In this document: positions 25,596 through 34,259 of the stretch, piece after piece | Layout: each line of letters opens with the position of its first letter | How positions within the stretch are numbered: the stretch's first letter is position 1 | Origin: Chitinophaga parva | Lineage (GTDB): Bacteria > Bacteroidota > Bacteroidia > Chitinophagales > Chitinophagaceae | DNA: 64,000 nt | Assembly: GCF_003071345.1 (NCBI RefSeq) | Contig: NZ_QCYK01000004.1 | Span: forward strand, 1 to 64,000 | Reading direction: 5' to 3' | Translations under genes and position numbers: made by a program | Notes under the pieces: generated by a model | The model's database searches: none | Told to the model about the DNA's origin: nothing | Seen by the model: only the letters and a program-made list of their open reading frames with translations

Positions 25596-27347
25596 CTACT
25601 TCAACATCTGCTCCCTGATATATTTTACCGGTGCGCTACCGTAGCTGAGGAACTGCTCGTGGAAGGCTTTCAGGTTGAAATCCTTGCCCTGCCTGGCTTG
25701 CAGGGCTTCGCGGAGGTTGATGATCTCTTTGTAACCGGTGAAGTAACTGGTGAGCTGCACGCTGGTCACGCTCACGCGCTTCCATTTGCCCTCGGCTTCC
25801 GCCTGTTGCTGGAAGGCTTCTTTGGTGAGCAGGTGCAGGGCATCTTCCCTGCTCATATTGTTTACGTGTACACTGTAATCCAGGATGGTGTTGCACACGG
25901 TGCGCAGGTGCCATTTGTACCACATCAGCCACATTTCAGGCGCGTTGTTGCCAAAACCGTTTTCCAGCATCATCTGCTCCGTGTACACGGCCCAGCCTTC
26001 CACCATGGCACCATTGCCCAGCAGGGATTTGATCAGGCTGGGGGACTGGTTGGAGTATACCAGCTGCGTGTAATGGCCAGGGATGGCTTCGTGGATGCAA
26101 AGGATCTGCAGGATGTATTGGTTGTACTCACGCAGGTAGCTTTCTGCTTTTTCTTTGGGCCATCCTGCCAGGCTGCCCACGTTGAAGTAGGTATTGCCAT
26201 TCTTGTCGAACGGGCCGGGGGCGCTGATGCTGGCGCCGGCCACCCCTGCCATGTAGGCGGGCTCTTTGCGCACCACCAGGGGTTTGGAAGCATCCAGGTA
26301 CAGCAGGTTCTTTTCTTTGATGAAGGCCTCCAGCCGGGGAATCTCTTCCGAGATGGCATGCTGGAAATCTTCCGGTTTTACGTGCACGGTAGACAGGGTG
26401 TCTATCATCCGGCCGATCAGTTCCAGGGAGTCTGCCGGCATGGGCTGCTGCCCAAAATATCTGGGCCAGAGCTGGCGGCTGATCTTGGCCATTTCCCCAT
26501 GCAGGTATTGCTTGCGGGCCACGGCAGCATCATAGATCTGTGCAGCGGTGAAAGTGCTCTGGATATTGTATTGGAACTTCTGTTCATAAAGCGCCTTGCC
26601 CAGGCGGAAACTGCGTGGCTGCGCGGGTTTCAGGGCCTTCAGCCAGTCCGCATAACCGCGGATGGCAGCAGCAGCGGTTTTGGCGCGGGCCAGGATATTT
26701 TTTTGCAGGCTATCCGGCAGGGTGGATTGATGCAGGGAATCGGCCAGGTCTTTTTCAAAGATGGAAAGACCGCCCAGGTTTTGATCGATCGCGAGGGATT
26801 GCAGTTCGGGTGCGGGATTGTTGACCAGGGTTTTGGCAGCTTCATAATACGCGGGTACGTTGGCCAGCCGTACATAAAAGCTTTGCAGGCGCTGGTCCAG
26901 TGGGGCGTAATGTTCATTGAGCAGGGTGGCAAAGGTGCCGCTCACATTGTAGGTGCCGGGATCCCACTCAAAGCTTTTCTGGGTACTGATCTCCCATTTG
27001 GTGGATTGCAGCTGGTTGCGGATCAGGTAATAATCCGTGAGATTATTGGCGTCCAGTTTTGTGGTGTCATAGCTGGCCAGGGAATCCAGCTGGGCTTTTA
27101 CAAAATCCAGGTCTGCCGCCTGCTGTGCTTTGCCGGGGATCACCAGCACGGTGTCATAGGCATGATAACCGGCGCCGGTGGCAAAGTCGGGCCATTGTTT
27201 CAGCGCGGCATCTGCAAAGCGGAGCGTGTAAGCGTGAAAGACATTGCTGGCGGTGGAATCTGCATTGCTGCTATGGCCGCCGGTTCCGGGCCTGCACGCC
27301 GAAAAGCCGGCCGCCAGGGCCAGCATGAACAAAACTGTTTTTTTCAT
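25596..27347 (-). CDS. DUF885 family lipoprotein, probable zinc peptidase
   Basis: This 583-residue protein has a signal peptide and lipobox GFSAC (C18). It matches the DUF885 family, which contains the motif HEAIPGHYTQ; here H419, E420 and H425 give an HExxxGH metal site like that of M32-type or related gluzincins. A second conserved block, EGWAVYTEQMMLENG, supplies a downstream glutamate. Aromatic-rich blocks such as YFNVGSLAGWPKEKAESYLREY are typical of the family. It is likely a membrane-anchored peptidase or carboxypeptidase, but the substrate is unknown. It sits 20 bases downstream of dcd on the same strand and may be co-transcribed. Confidence 0.87.
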   Translation of the reverse strand: MKKTVLFMLALAAGFSACRPGTGGHSSNADSTASNVFHAYTLRFADAALKQWPDFATGAGYHAYDTVLVIPGKAQQAADLDFVKAQLDSLASYDTTKLDANNLTDYYLIRNQLQSTKWEISTQKSFEWDPGTYNVSGTFATLLNEHYAPLDQRLQSFYVRLANVPAYYEAAKTLVNNPAPELQSLAIDQNLGGLSIFEKDLADSLHQSTLPDSLQKNILARAKTAAAAIRGYADWLKALKPAQPRSFRLGKALYEQKFQYNIQSTFTAAQIYDAAVARKQYLHGEMAKISRQLWPRYFGQQPMPADSLELIGRMIDTLSTVHVKPEDFQHAISEEIPRLEAFIKEKNLLYLDASKPLVVRKEPAYMAGVAGASISAPGPFDKNGNTYFNVGSLAGWPKEKAESYLREYNQYILQILCIHEAIPGHYTQLVYSNQSPSLIKSLLGNGAMVEGWAVYTEQMMLENGFGNNAPEMWLMWYKWHLRTVCNTILDYSVHVNNMSREDALHLLTKEAFQQQAEAEGKWKRVSVTSVQLTSYFTGYKEIINLREALQARQGKDFNLKAFHEQFLSYGSAPVKYIREQMLK

Positions 27348-27367
27348 GGGAGACTATTTCAGGAAAA

Positions 27368-27904
27368 TTAAAAGTCGTTTTTCCACATCATGCTTTCTAC
27401 CGGGCGGATGGTGCGGCCGTTGTATTTGGCATTGCCCTTTTTGTTGTAGAAAGTTTCCACTTCGCCTTCCACCACAAAGTAGATCAGCTGGCCAATGGGC
27501 ATGCCGTGGTAAATGCGTACGGGCTGGGCGCAGGAAATTTCCAGGGTCCAGGTGTTGCAGAAACCTACATCCCCCTTGCCGGCGGTGGCATGGATGTCAA
27601 TGCCCAGGCGGCCGGTACTGGACTTGCCTTCCAGGAAAGGCACGTGGGCGTGGGTTTCGGTATATTCTGCCGTAACGCCCAGGTACAGGGTGCCTGGGTG
27701 CAGCACAAAGCCTTCTTCCGGGATCTCGAAATGTTCAATGGTGTTATGGGCCCGCGCATCCAGCACACGGTCCTTATAAGTAGCCAGGTATTTGCCCAGG
27801 TGCACATCATAGGAATTTGTTCCCAGATACTTGCGGTCAAATGGCTCGATGAGGATGGTACCTTTGGAAATTTCTTCAAGAATGCGCTTATCGGACAGGA
27901 TCAT
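27368..27904 (-). CDS. dcd: dCTP deaminase
   Basis: This 178-residue trimeric dUTPase-fold enzyme deaminates dCTP to dUTP for thymidylate synthesis. The family blocks MILSDKRIL, FLEGKSSTGRLGIDIHATAG and PIGQLIYFVVEGEVETFYN are intact. The normal length and the SSTGRLG motif with the preceding glutamate support function. It could be bifunctional (dUTP-forming plus dUTPase), which cannot be decided by eye. The start region is preceded within 23 bases by an array of 7-bp TGTACA-type repeats. Confidence 0.95.
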   Translation of the reverse strand: MILSDKRILEEISKGTILIEPFDRKYLGTNSYDVHLGKYLATYKDRVLDARAHNTIEHFEIPEEGFVLHPGTLYLGVTAEYTETHAHVPFLEGKSSTGRLGIDIHATAGKGDVGFCNTWTLEISCAQPVRIYHGMPIGQLIYFVVEGEVETFYNKKGNAKYNGRTIRPVESMMWKNDF

Positions 27905-27926
27905 AACTAAATTGTATTAGGTATTA

Positions 27927-27961
27927 TGTACAGTGTACAATGTACAGGGTACAATGTACAA
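27927..27961 (-). repeat. Five-unit 7-bp tandem array (TTGTACA type) upstream of dcd
   Basis: Read on the minus strand from 27961, five contiguous heptamers occur: TTGTACA, TTGTACC, CTGTACA, TTGTACA, CTGTACA. Each holds the core GTAC, four of the five the palindrome TGTACA. The array ends 22 bases before the dcd start. It is related to the arrays at 28014-28048 and 34132-34152 and has the same orientation relative to the downstream gene. Confidence 0.8.
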
Positions 27962-28013
27962 CCTGTTTTTGCACGGCCTTTGCGTGTTCGCCTACCGGAA
28001 AGTTTATAATAAT

Positions 28014-28048
28014 AAGTACCTTGTACGTTGTACACTGTACTTTGTACA
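28014..28048 (+). repeat. Five-unit 7-bp tandem array upstream of the phosphopantetheinyl transferase gene
   Basis: On the plus strand: AAGTACC (degenerate), TTGTACG, TTGTACA, CTGTACT, TTGTACA. It ends 40 bases before the transferase ATG and mirrors the array in front of dcd across the 184-base divergent spacer. Confidence 0.8.
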
Positions 28049-28088
28049 ATTTTTTTCTTTCAGCTTTTAGCGTTTAATTTGGCAAGAT

Positions 28089-28745
28089 ATGCCTTTAATA
28101 CGTACCATACAAATTGATCCCGGGACGCGGCTGGGTGTGTGGCAGATAGCAGAATCCGCGGATTTTTTTGAGACCAGGGTACAGGTGCAATCCGCCATCC
28201 ATCACCCGCACAAGCGCCTCCAGCACCTGGCCGGCCGCTACCTGCTCACCAGCCTTTTTGCAGACTTTCCTATTGCAGACATCCGGATAACCCATAACCG
28301 CAAGCCGGTGCTTACAGACGGGCGTTTCCACTTTTCCATTTCACACTGCGGGGATTATGCCGCGGCCATCATCAGCCGTACCTGCAGCGTGGGCATTGAC
28401 ATAGAACAAATGCAGCCCACCATTGAAAAGATCTCCGGCAAGTTCCTCAATGCTGCGGAACGCGCTTTCATAGACCCGGCGCGCACCCTGGCACACAAGA
28501 CCATTTGCTGGAGCGCCAAGGAAGCCGTGTACAAATGGTATGGGCTGGGAGGCATTGATTTCCGGGCAGACATCCGCCTGCTGCCTTTTCCCTGCCGCCC
28601 TGCGGGCTTCATCCACTGCGATTTTGAAAAAGAGGAAGACAAAGCCCTGCTGCATTTACAATACCTGCTGGAAAACGATCTTTGCCTGGCCTGGACCCTG
28701 GCCACGGAAGGGGCCTGCGCACCGCTATCGCCCGGCTCGAAATAG
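28089..28745 (+). CDS. 4'-phosphopantetheinyl transferase superfamily protein
   Basis: This 218-residue enzyme is of the Sfp/Gsp class, which moves phosphopantetheine from CoA to a serine of acyl or peptidyl carrier proteins. The key metal-binding and catalytic motifs are present: HFSISHCGDYA (about residues 80-90), VGIDIEQM (Asp-x-Glu, about 102-109) and ICWSAKEAVYKWYG (about 137-151). Its length agrees with Sfp-type rather than the short AcpS-type. No carrier-protein or synthase gene is near, so it may serve fatty acid synthesis or distant gene clusters. It is divergent from dcd. Confidence 0.93.
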   Translation: MPLIRTIQIDPGTRLGVWQIAESADFFETRVQVQSAIHHPHKRLQHLAGRYLLTSLFADFPIADIRITHNRKPVLTDGRFHFSISHCGDYAAAIISRTCSVGIDIEQMQPTIEKISGKFLNAAERAFIDPARTLAHKTICWSAKEAVYKWYGLGGIDFRADIRLLPFPCRPAGFIHCDFEKEEDKALLHLQYLLENDLCLAWTLATEGACAPLSPGSK

Positions 28746-28828
28746 TGTATTTATGCCACGCATTTTAAAGGTTAAAAAATTAGTTTAATTTAAACCTGCA
28801 AAACGTATCATTTTAAAACCGAACCAAT

Positions 28829-29332
28829 TTGAAAATCTTTTTACTTGGCTTTATGGGCGCCGGAAAATCCTTCTGGGGCAAGCAACTCGCAGACCAATAC
28901 CATCTCCCTTTCTATGACCTGGATGAAGTAATTGTGCAGGATGAAGAAATGGCCGTCAGCGATATTTTTGCAACAAAAGGAGAGGAGTACTTCCGCCGCA
29001 AGGAAAGCAACCTGCTGCGCGAACTTTCCAAACAGGATAAGTTCCTCATTTCCTGCGGAGGCGGCACGCCCTGCCTGCAGGAAAACATTGACCTGATGAA
29101 CGAGCGGGGCACCACCATCTGGATCCATCCATCCATCCAGGTGATGACGGAGCGCCTGCTGCGCAAGAAGTCCAAACGCCCGCTGATAGCTGATATGCCG
29201 GATGAAGAAGTGCCGGACTTCATAGAAATGAAACTGAGCGAGCGCCGTCCTTTTTATGAGCAGGCCCAGATCATCATAGACCAGGATGATATTTCTTTAG
29301 ATACCTTTGCGGAAAAATTAGCAAATGCATAA
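28829..29332 (+). CDS. aroK: Shikimate kinase
   Basis: This 167-residue cytoplasmic kinase phosphorylates shikimate at the 3-hydroxyl in the route to chorismate. It starts at TTG (28829), because the Walker A loop GFMGAGKSFWG begins at residue 7 and no ATG precedes it. Other family motifs are DLDEVI, EEYFRRKESNLL (shikimate-binding Arg) and SCGGGTPC, with the lid region KKSKRPLI. Its end overlaps the DUF423 gene by 8 bases, so the two are translationally linked. Confidence 0.93.
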   Translation: MKIFLLGFMGAGKSFWGKQLADQYHLPFYDLDEVIVQDEEMAVSDIFATKGEEYFRRKESNLLRELSKQDKFLISCGGGTPCLQENIDLMNERGTTIWIHPSIQVMTERLLRKKSKRPLIADMPDEEVPDFIEMKLSERRPFYEQAQIIIDQDDISLDTFAEKLANA

Positions 29333-29714
29333 AGGCTTTTTAGTGTGGGCGGCCGTGATGGGCGCCCTGGCAGTAACCTTCGGCGCGTTTGGTGCCCATA
29401 AACTGAAAGAACTGGTGACGCCGGATGCGGTGGCCACTTTCCAGACCGGTGTGCAGTACCAGTTCTACCATGTATTTGCTTTGCTGGCCGTGGCCATCCT
29501 GTTTAACTGGATGCCCGGTCCCCAGCTCACCTGGGCAGGCCGCCTGTTCATTATGGGCACCCTGCTCTTCTCCGGCTCCCTGTACGCCATCGTGTTGTGC
29601 AAGGCCGCCAACGTGGAGTTTCCCCGCATCATTGGTGTGGTTACACCGCTCGGGGGGCTATGCTACATCATCGGTTGGGTGCTGCTGCTGCTGGCCGTAC
29701 TGAAATGGAAATAG
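29325..29714 (+). CDS. DUF423 / YgdD family small membrane protein
   Basis: This 129-residue inner-membrane protein has about four membrane helices. The family signature GAFGAHKLKELV...FQTGVQYQFYHVFALL lies in the first half, and a GVVTPLGGLCYIIGWVLLLLAVLKW ending forms the last helix. The function of the family is unknown. The ATG overlaps the aroK stop region by 8 bases, so co-translation is likely. Two terminator-like repeats follow. Confidence 0.9.
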   Translation: MHKGFLVWAAVMGALAVTFGAFGAHKLKELVTPDAVATFQTGVQYQFYHVFALLAVAILFNWMPGPQLTWAGRLFIMGTLLFSGSLYAIVLCKAANVEFPRIIGVVTPLGGLCYIIGWVLLLLAVLKWK

Positions 29715-29736
29715 AAAACGCATAACGATCTGTAAG

Positions 29737-29778
29737 CCTCCACTGCCGCTGCTTTTGGGCCGCGGTGCTGGAGGTTTT
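29737..29778 (+). terminator. Terminator after the DUF423 gene
   Basis: CCTCCA (29737-29742) pairs with TGGAGG (29769-29774), with further inner G-C pairing, followed by TTTTT. Its right side belongs to the first copy of a 68-bp direct repeat. Confidence 0.6.
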
Positions 29779-29880
29779 TCCATCAACAGGCCCCGGGTCA
29801 CGGGCCACATTTGCCGCTGCTTTTGAGCCGCAGTGCTGGCGGTTTTTCCATCAACAGGCCCCGGGTCACGGGCCACATTT
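29745..29880 (+). repeat. 68-bp tandem duplication (two copies) containing terminator hairpins
   Basis: Copies 29745-29812 and 29813-29880 are directly adjacent and differ at three positions only. Each carries a G+C hairpin ending in TTTTT and a second inverted repeat, GGCCC/GGGCC. The remaining gene-free sequence, 29881-30033, is A+T-rich with a possible TACATTTG promoter box at 30003-30010. No gene was seen in 29715-30033. Confidence 0.85.
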
Positions 29881-30033
29881 AACGAAATTTTATCCGGCAA
29901 TACCCCGCAATTGTCGTAGCTATGCACCGCCCCCGCCTGATAAATGCAATTTTTTTTGATATATTGATGTATGAAAAATGCAGCAGGAACGGATGTGCAT
30001 CATACATTTGACCCATCGCTCAAAACGCACTAC

Positions 30034-31464
30034 ATGAAATACGGTTTCGCTCTCCTGGTCGCTCTACTGACCGGCACTGCCGCCATGGCACAGGATATCC
30101 CCGACATCTCCGGCAACTGGTACAGCGTGCTTAGCATGCAAGGCCACAAGTTGCGCCTCAATATTTTCCTGGACCGCACCTCAGACACCAGCTATACCGG
30201 CACCTTTTTCAGCCCGGACCAGGTAAAGCAGGGCTTTCCCATCAACCACGCTTCCCTGCATGGCGATACCCTGGCCTTTGCCGTACCTATGGTAGGGGGC
30301 AGCTTCCGTGGCATCTGGGATTTCCGCGCCAGCGCTTACATTGGCAGTTTTAAACAAGGGGGGCTTAGCCTGCCCCTGGGCTTCAGCCGCGTGGAAACCA
30401 CGGAGGCCGATATCAAACACAATCGTCCGCAGACACCCAAACCACCTTTCAATTATTTATCACAGGAAATACTGGTGCACAACGACAGCGCGAAAGTAAC
30501 GCTGGCAGGCACTTTCACCCGGCCCAACCGCAACAAGCGCTATACTACCGTGATCCTCATTACCGGCTCCGGCCCGCAGGACCGCGATGAAACCCTGTTT
30601 GACCACAAGCCATTCTGGATCATTGCAGACCAGCTGGCCAAGGAAGGTATTGCCACCCTGCGCCTGGACGACCGCGGTGTAGGCGCTTCTACCGGTAATT
30701 ACAGCACGGCCACCATCAGCGATTTTGCCAGCGACGTGCGCGCCGCCATGGCTTACCTGCGCACCCGCCCGGATGTGGATGTACAGCACATTGGCCTCCT
30801 GGGCCACAGTGAAGGCGCCCAGGTAATGCAGGTGGTAGCGGCAGACAATCCGTACGTGGCCTTTTGCGTTTCCCTTTCGGGCCCCGGTGTACCGGGCGCA
30901 GACCTGATGCTGAAACAGAATGAACTGGTGTACCGCTCTATGAATGCTACGCCGGAGCAGATAAAGACCCGGCTGGATTATATGAAGAACATCCTCGGCA
31001 TCATGAGCACGGAAACGGATAAAACGGCCTTATCCAAAAAACTGACGGACGAAGTGAAGCGCGAATACGCGGCCCTGCCGGACTCTGTGAAAGCCGGTGT
31101 GCCGGAAGCGCAATATGTTTTTTCCAACGTAGCTGGCTTCAGCCGCCCGGAACTCTTGTCCATCGTGCGTTTTAATCCGGCAGATTATTTGCCAAGGATC
31201 CATTGCCCTTTCCTGGCCATCAACGGCAGCCGTGACATCCAGGTGGATGCCACCCAGAACCTGAATGGTATTGATGCATTATTGCGCCAGGGGGGAAATA
31301 ACCGGATCACGATCCGTAAATTTGAGGGACTGAATCACCTCCTGCAGGAATGCCAGGAATGTACCGTGGCCGAATATGAAACCTTAGAGCAATCTATTTC
31401 GCCCAACGTGGTGGACTTTATCAGCAATTGGCTTACCTTATTACCGACCCTGCAGTCGAAATAA
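30034..31464 (+). CDS. Exported alpha/beta hydrolase (esterase/peptidase-like)
   Basis: This 476-residue protein begins at ATG 30034 (MKYGFALLVALL), which gives a clean signal peptide ending AMAQ; the longer frame from 29971 lacks one. A beta-rich N-terminal domain (about 20-130) precedes an alpha/beta hydrolase domain. The oxyanion region is ILITGSGPQDRDET, the nucleophile elbow GLLGHSEGAQV (Ser near residue 269), and a C-terminal AINGSRDIQV and GLNHLLQE supply Asp and His. The plan matches the periplasmic hydrolases of the DUF3887/BAAT-like or prolyl-oligopeptidase-like kind in Bacteroidota. The natural ester or peptide substrate is unknown. Confidence 0.87.
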   Translation: MKYGFALLVALLTGTAAMAQDIPDISGNWYSVLSMQGHKLRLNIFLDRTSDTSYTGTFFSPDQVKQGFPINHASLHGDTLAFAVPMVGGSFRGIWDFRASAYIGSFKQGGLSLPLGFSRVETTEADIKHNRPQTPKPPFNYLSQEILVHNDSAKVTLAGTFTRPNRNKRYTTVILITGSGPQDRDETLFDHKPFWIIADQLAKEGIATLRLDDRGVGASTGNYSTATISDFASDVRAAMAYLRTRPDVDVQHIGLLGHSEGAQVMQVVAADNPYVAFCVSLSGPGVPGADLMLKQNELVYRSMNATPEQIKTRLDYMKNILGIMSTETDKTALSKKLTDEVKREYAALPDSVKAGVPEAQYVFSNVAGFSRPELLSIVRFNPADYLPRIHCPFLAINGSRDIQVDATQNLNGIDALLRQGGNNRITIRKFEGLNHLLQECQECTVAEYETLEQSISPNVVDFISNWLTLLPTLQSK

Positions 31465-31493
31465 TTAATTCGGGTATTGTGCAGCGGCCGGCT

Positions 31494-31501
31494 TAATTTT
31501 G
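31494..31501 (+). promoter_or_regulatory. -7 promoter box of ftsK, 9 nt from the ATG
   Basis: TAATTTTG matches TAnnTTTG. It overlaps the alternative TTG start at 31499 and so favours ATG 31511. A TTG at 31477-31479 is closer than the usual -33 spacing. Confidence 0.45.
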
Positions 31502-31510
31502 ACGAGAGAT

Positions 31511-34126
31511 ATGTCGAAAAACAAACTGAAAACCGAAAAACCGGAGAGCAAGAAAACCGCCCCTGCAAAAGACCCCTCGATGGTGCTGAAAGCAGACAAG
31601 GTGGCCGATGTGAAGGTGAAGGAACTGGTGAAAGACGAGCGTACCCACAAGGTGCTGGGCGTGTTTCTGCTGTTGCTTTCCCTGCTCGGTTTCATTGCAT
31701 TCTCCTCCTACCTTTTCACCTGGGAAGAAGACCAGGACAAGGTATTCCGCTACTCCTTCCACCTGATGTTCATGGGGGATGAGCACGTGGAAAACCTGCT
31801 GGGCCGCTCCGGCGCATTTATTTCCCACTGGTTCTTTTACGATGGTTTTGGCCTGGCCTGCTACCTGTTCTGCTATTTTGCCTTTATCCTCGGTATCAAC
31901 TTCGTGGTGGGGCGCAAGGTGTTCCGCATCTGGCGCAACGTAAAGCATATTTTATTTGGGCTGCTCTTCATCAGCATGACCACCGCCTTTATTGCGGGGC
32001 ATGCCGGTTTTCCATGGGGCGGGGCCGTGGGCAATGCGCTGAACCGCTGGGCCACCGGCTTCCTGGGCACCCTGGGTACCGGCCTGCTGCTGCTGGTAGT
32101 GGGCTTCAGCTGGTTGATCTGGAAATTCAATTTTGAATTCAAACTTCCCGAACGCAAGCCCAAAGTAAAACCCGCACCCCAGCCGGCGGCCGTGTTTGAC
32201 GAAGGCATGCCCGCACCGGTAGAAGAGAAGACCGGCAAAGGCAAAAAGAACGGGATTAAAAATAATACAGGCGTTACCGTTATACCGCCCGTGATCACGG
32301 AGCCGGAGGAGGATGAAGCCGCAGGCGCCATGGAACTGGTAGAGCGCGATGAAGCCGGCATCCACCCGCTTATCACCGTAATTCCCGCCAATGCGCCTCA
32401 GATAGAAATGTTGCTGCCCGAAGAAGTGGAAGGCCCGCCGCCTTTTGACCTGGAAGAAAAGAAACCGGACCTGGAAGAAACATTCACGCCGGCAAGCAAC
32501 CGCCGCAAAAATGGCAATACCGCGGATGTGGCCTTTGAGGTAAAATCCGTTTACGAAGAGAACCATGATGTGGACGACAGTATGGACCTGGGCCCCACCC
32601 GCCCCGTGAGCGTAGACCCTTATGACCCTGTTCTGGACCTGCGCGATTACAAGTATCCCACCCTGGAGCTGCTGGACCAGCACAGCACGGACAAAGTGGT
32701 GCAGGACGCCTCTGAGCTGGAAAAAAATAAGAACCAGATCATTGATACCCTGAAGAACTATGATATCGCTATCCAGAAGATCAGCGCTACCGTGGGGCCC
32801 ACCGTTACCCTGTACGAAATAGTGCCGGCAGCGGGCGTGCGCATTTCCCGTATCAAGAACCTCGAAGATGATATTGCGCTCAGCCTTTCGGCATTGGGCA
32901 TCCGCATCATTGCGCCCATTCCCGGAAAGGGCACCATCGGTATAGAAGTGCCCAATATCCGCAAGAGCATGGTGTCATTGAAGAATATCCTGGCTTCCGA
33001 TAAGTTCCAGCAAAGCGCCATGGACCTGCCGGTGGCCATTGGTAAAAAGATCGACAACGAGAACTTCATTGCAGACCTGGCCAAGATGCCGCACTTGCTC
33101 ATGGCCGGTGCCACCGGCCAGGGTAAATCCGTGGGCATCAATACCCTGCTGGTGTCCCTGCTCTATAAGAAACATCCCAGCCAGCTGAAATTTGTACTGG
33201 TGGATCCCAAGAAAGTGGAGCTGTCGCTGTACAAACTGATCGAAAAACACTTCCTGGCCAAACTGCCCGGTGAAGAAGACGCCATCATCACAGACACCAA
33301 GAAAGTGGTGCACACGCTGAATGCGCTGTGTATTGAAATGGACCTGCGTTACGACCTGCTCAAGGAAGCCGGCACGCGCAATATCCGTGAGTACAATGCG
33401 AAGTTCACCCAGCGCCGGCTCAATCCTGAAAAGGGCCATCGCTACCTGCCTTTCGTTGTGCTGGTGATCGATGAGTTTGCAGACCTGATCATGACCGCGG
33501 GCAAGGAAGTGGAAATGCCCATTGCGCGCCTGGCCCAGCTGGCCCGTGCGGTAGGGATCCACCTGATCATTGCCACCCAACGCCCGTCTGTAAATATCAT
33601 TACCGGTACCATCAAGGCCAACTTCCCCGCGCGTATTGCGTTCAAGGTGTCTTCGAAGATAGACTCCCGGACCATCCTGGACCTGGGCGGCGCGGAGCAG
33701 CTCATTGGCCAGGGGGATATGCTGGTATCGTTTAACGGGGAGCTGGTGCGCCTGCAATGCGCATTCGTGGATACGCCGGAAGTGGAGCGGGTGGCCGAAT
33801 TCATTGGCGGCCAGCGTGGCTACCCGGAAGCCTTCCTGCTGCCGGAATACCTGGACGATAAGGATGCCGATGGCAAAGAGATCAGCCTACAGGACCGGGA
33901 CCCGCTGTTTGCCGAAGCAGCCCGCATCATTGTGCAAACACAGCAAGGCTCTACCTCGCTGTTGCAACGCCGCATGAAGCTGGGCTACAACCGCGCCGGC
34001 CGCCTCATGGACCAGCTGGAAGCCGCTGGTATTGTAGGGCCCAACATGGGCAGCAAAGCCCGTGAAGTGCAGGTGAAGTCCGACAGTGAGCTGGAAGAGA
34101 TCTTCGACGCCATGGGCATTGTTTAA
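31511..34126 (+). CDS. ftsK: DNA translocase FtsK
   Basis: This 871-residue septal DNA pump clears chromosome ends during division and activates XerCD at dif. Four membrane helices occupy the N-terminal 200 residues. An acidic, Pro/Glu-rich linker (about 205-390) is short compared with E. coli FtsK. The alpha/beta motor domain has Walker A GATGQGKS (near residue 533), Walker B VLVIDEFADLI and the block QLARAVGIHLIIATQRPSVNIITGTIKANFPARIAF. A C-terminal gamma winged helix (STSLLQRRMKLGYNRAGRLMDQLEAAGIVGP) reads orientation sequences. ATG 31511 is preferred because a promoter box covers the upstream TTG. lolA follows. Confidence 0.96.
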   Translation: MSKNKLKTEKPESKKTAPAKDPSMVLKADKVADVKVKELVKDERTHKVLGVFLLLLSLLGFIAFSSYLFTWEEDQDKVFRYSFHLMFMGDEHVENLLGRSGAFISHWFFYDGFGLACYLFCYFAFILGINFVVGRKVFRIWRNVKHILFGLLFISMTTAFIAGHAGFPWGGAVGNALNRWATGFLGTLGTGLLLLVVGFSWLIWKFNFEFKLPERKPKVKPAPQPAAVFDEGMPAPVEEKTGKGKKNGIKNNTGVTVIPPVITEPEEDEAAGAMELVERDEAGIHPLITVIPANAPQIEMLLPEEVEGPPPFDLEEKKPDLEETFTPASNRRKNGNTADVAFEVKSVYEENHDVDDSMDLGPTRPVSVDPYDPVLDLRDYKYPTLELLDQHSTDKVVQDASELEKNKNQIIDTLKNYDIAIQKISATVGPTVTLYEIVPAAGVRISRIKNLEDDIALSLSALGIRIIAPIPGKGTIGIEVPNIRKSMVSLKNILASDKFQQSAMDLPVAIGKKIDNENFIADLAKMPHLLMAGATGQGKSVGINTLLVSLLYKKHPSQLKFVLVDPKKVELSLYKLIEKHFLAKLPGEEDAIITDTKKVVHTLNALCIEMDLRYDLLKEAGTRNIREYNAKFTQRRLNPEKGHRYLPFVVLVIDEFADLIMTAGKEVEMPIARLAQLARAVGIHLIIATQRPSVNIITGTIKANFPARIAFKVSSKIDSRTILDLGGAEQLIGQGDMLVSFNGELVRLQCAFVDTPEVERVAEFIGGQRGYPEAFLLPEYLDDKDADGKEISLQDRDPLFAEAARIIVQTQQGSTSLLQRRMKLGYNRAGRLMDQLEAAGIVGPNMGSKAREVQVKSDSELEEIFDAMGIV

Positions 34127-34131
34127 TTACA

Positions 34132-34152
34132 TGGTACGTTGTACACTGTATC
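34132..34152 (+). repeat. Three-unit 7-bp array between ftsK and lolA
   Basis: TGGTACG, TTGTACA, CTGTATC. Seventeen bases (GTACGTTGTACACTGTA) are identical to part of the array at 28014-28048. It lies 107 bases before the lolA start. Confidence 0.7.
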
Positions 34153-34259
34153 CTGCGCAAAAAAATTAGCATCCCTTTAACGGCCGGCTTTTTAAACGCA
34201 CCGGCATGGCATTTGTCTTAATTGCAGCATCTGCCAACATAAACCTAAACTGCAACTAC

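Noticed and set aside
25659..27371. 570-codon frame opposite the DUF885 gene
   Set aside because: Antisense shadow of a gene with clear signal peptide and zinc motif; no domain of its own.
27900..28090. CRISPR-like array in the dcd spacer
   Set aside because: Units are 7 bases with no spacers and no cas genes; it is a tandem repeat, not CRISPR.
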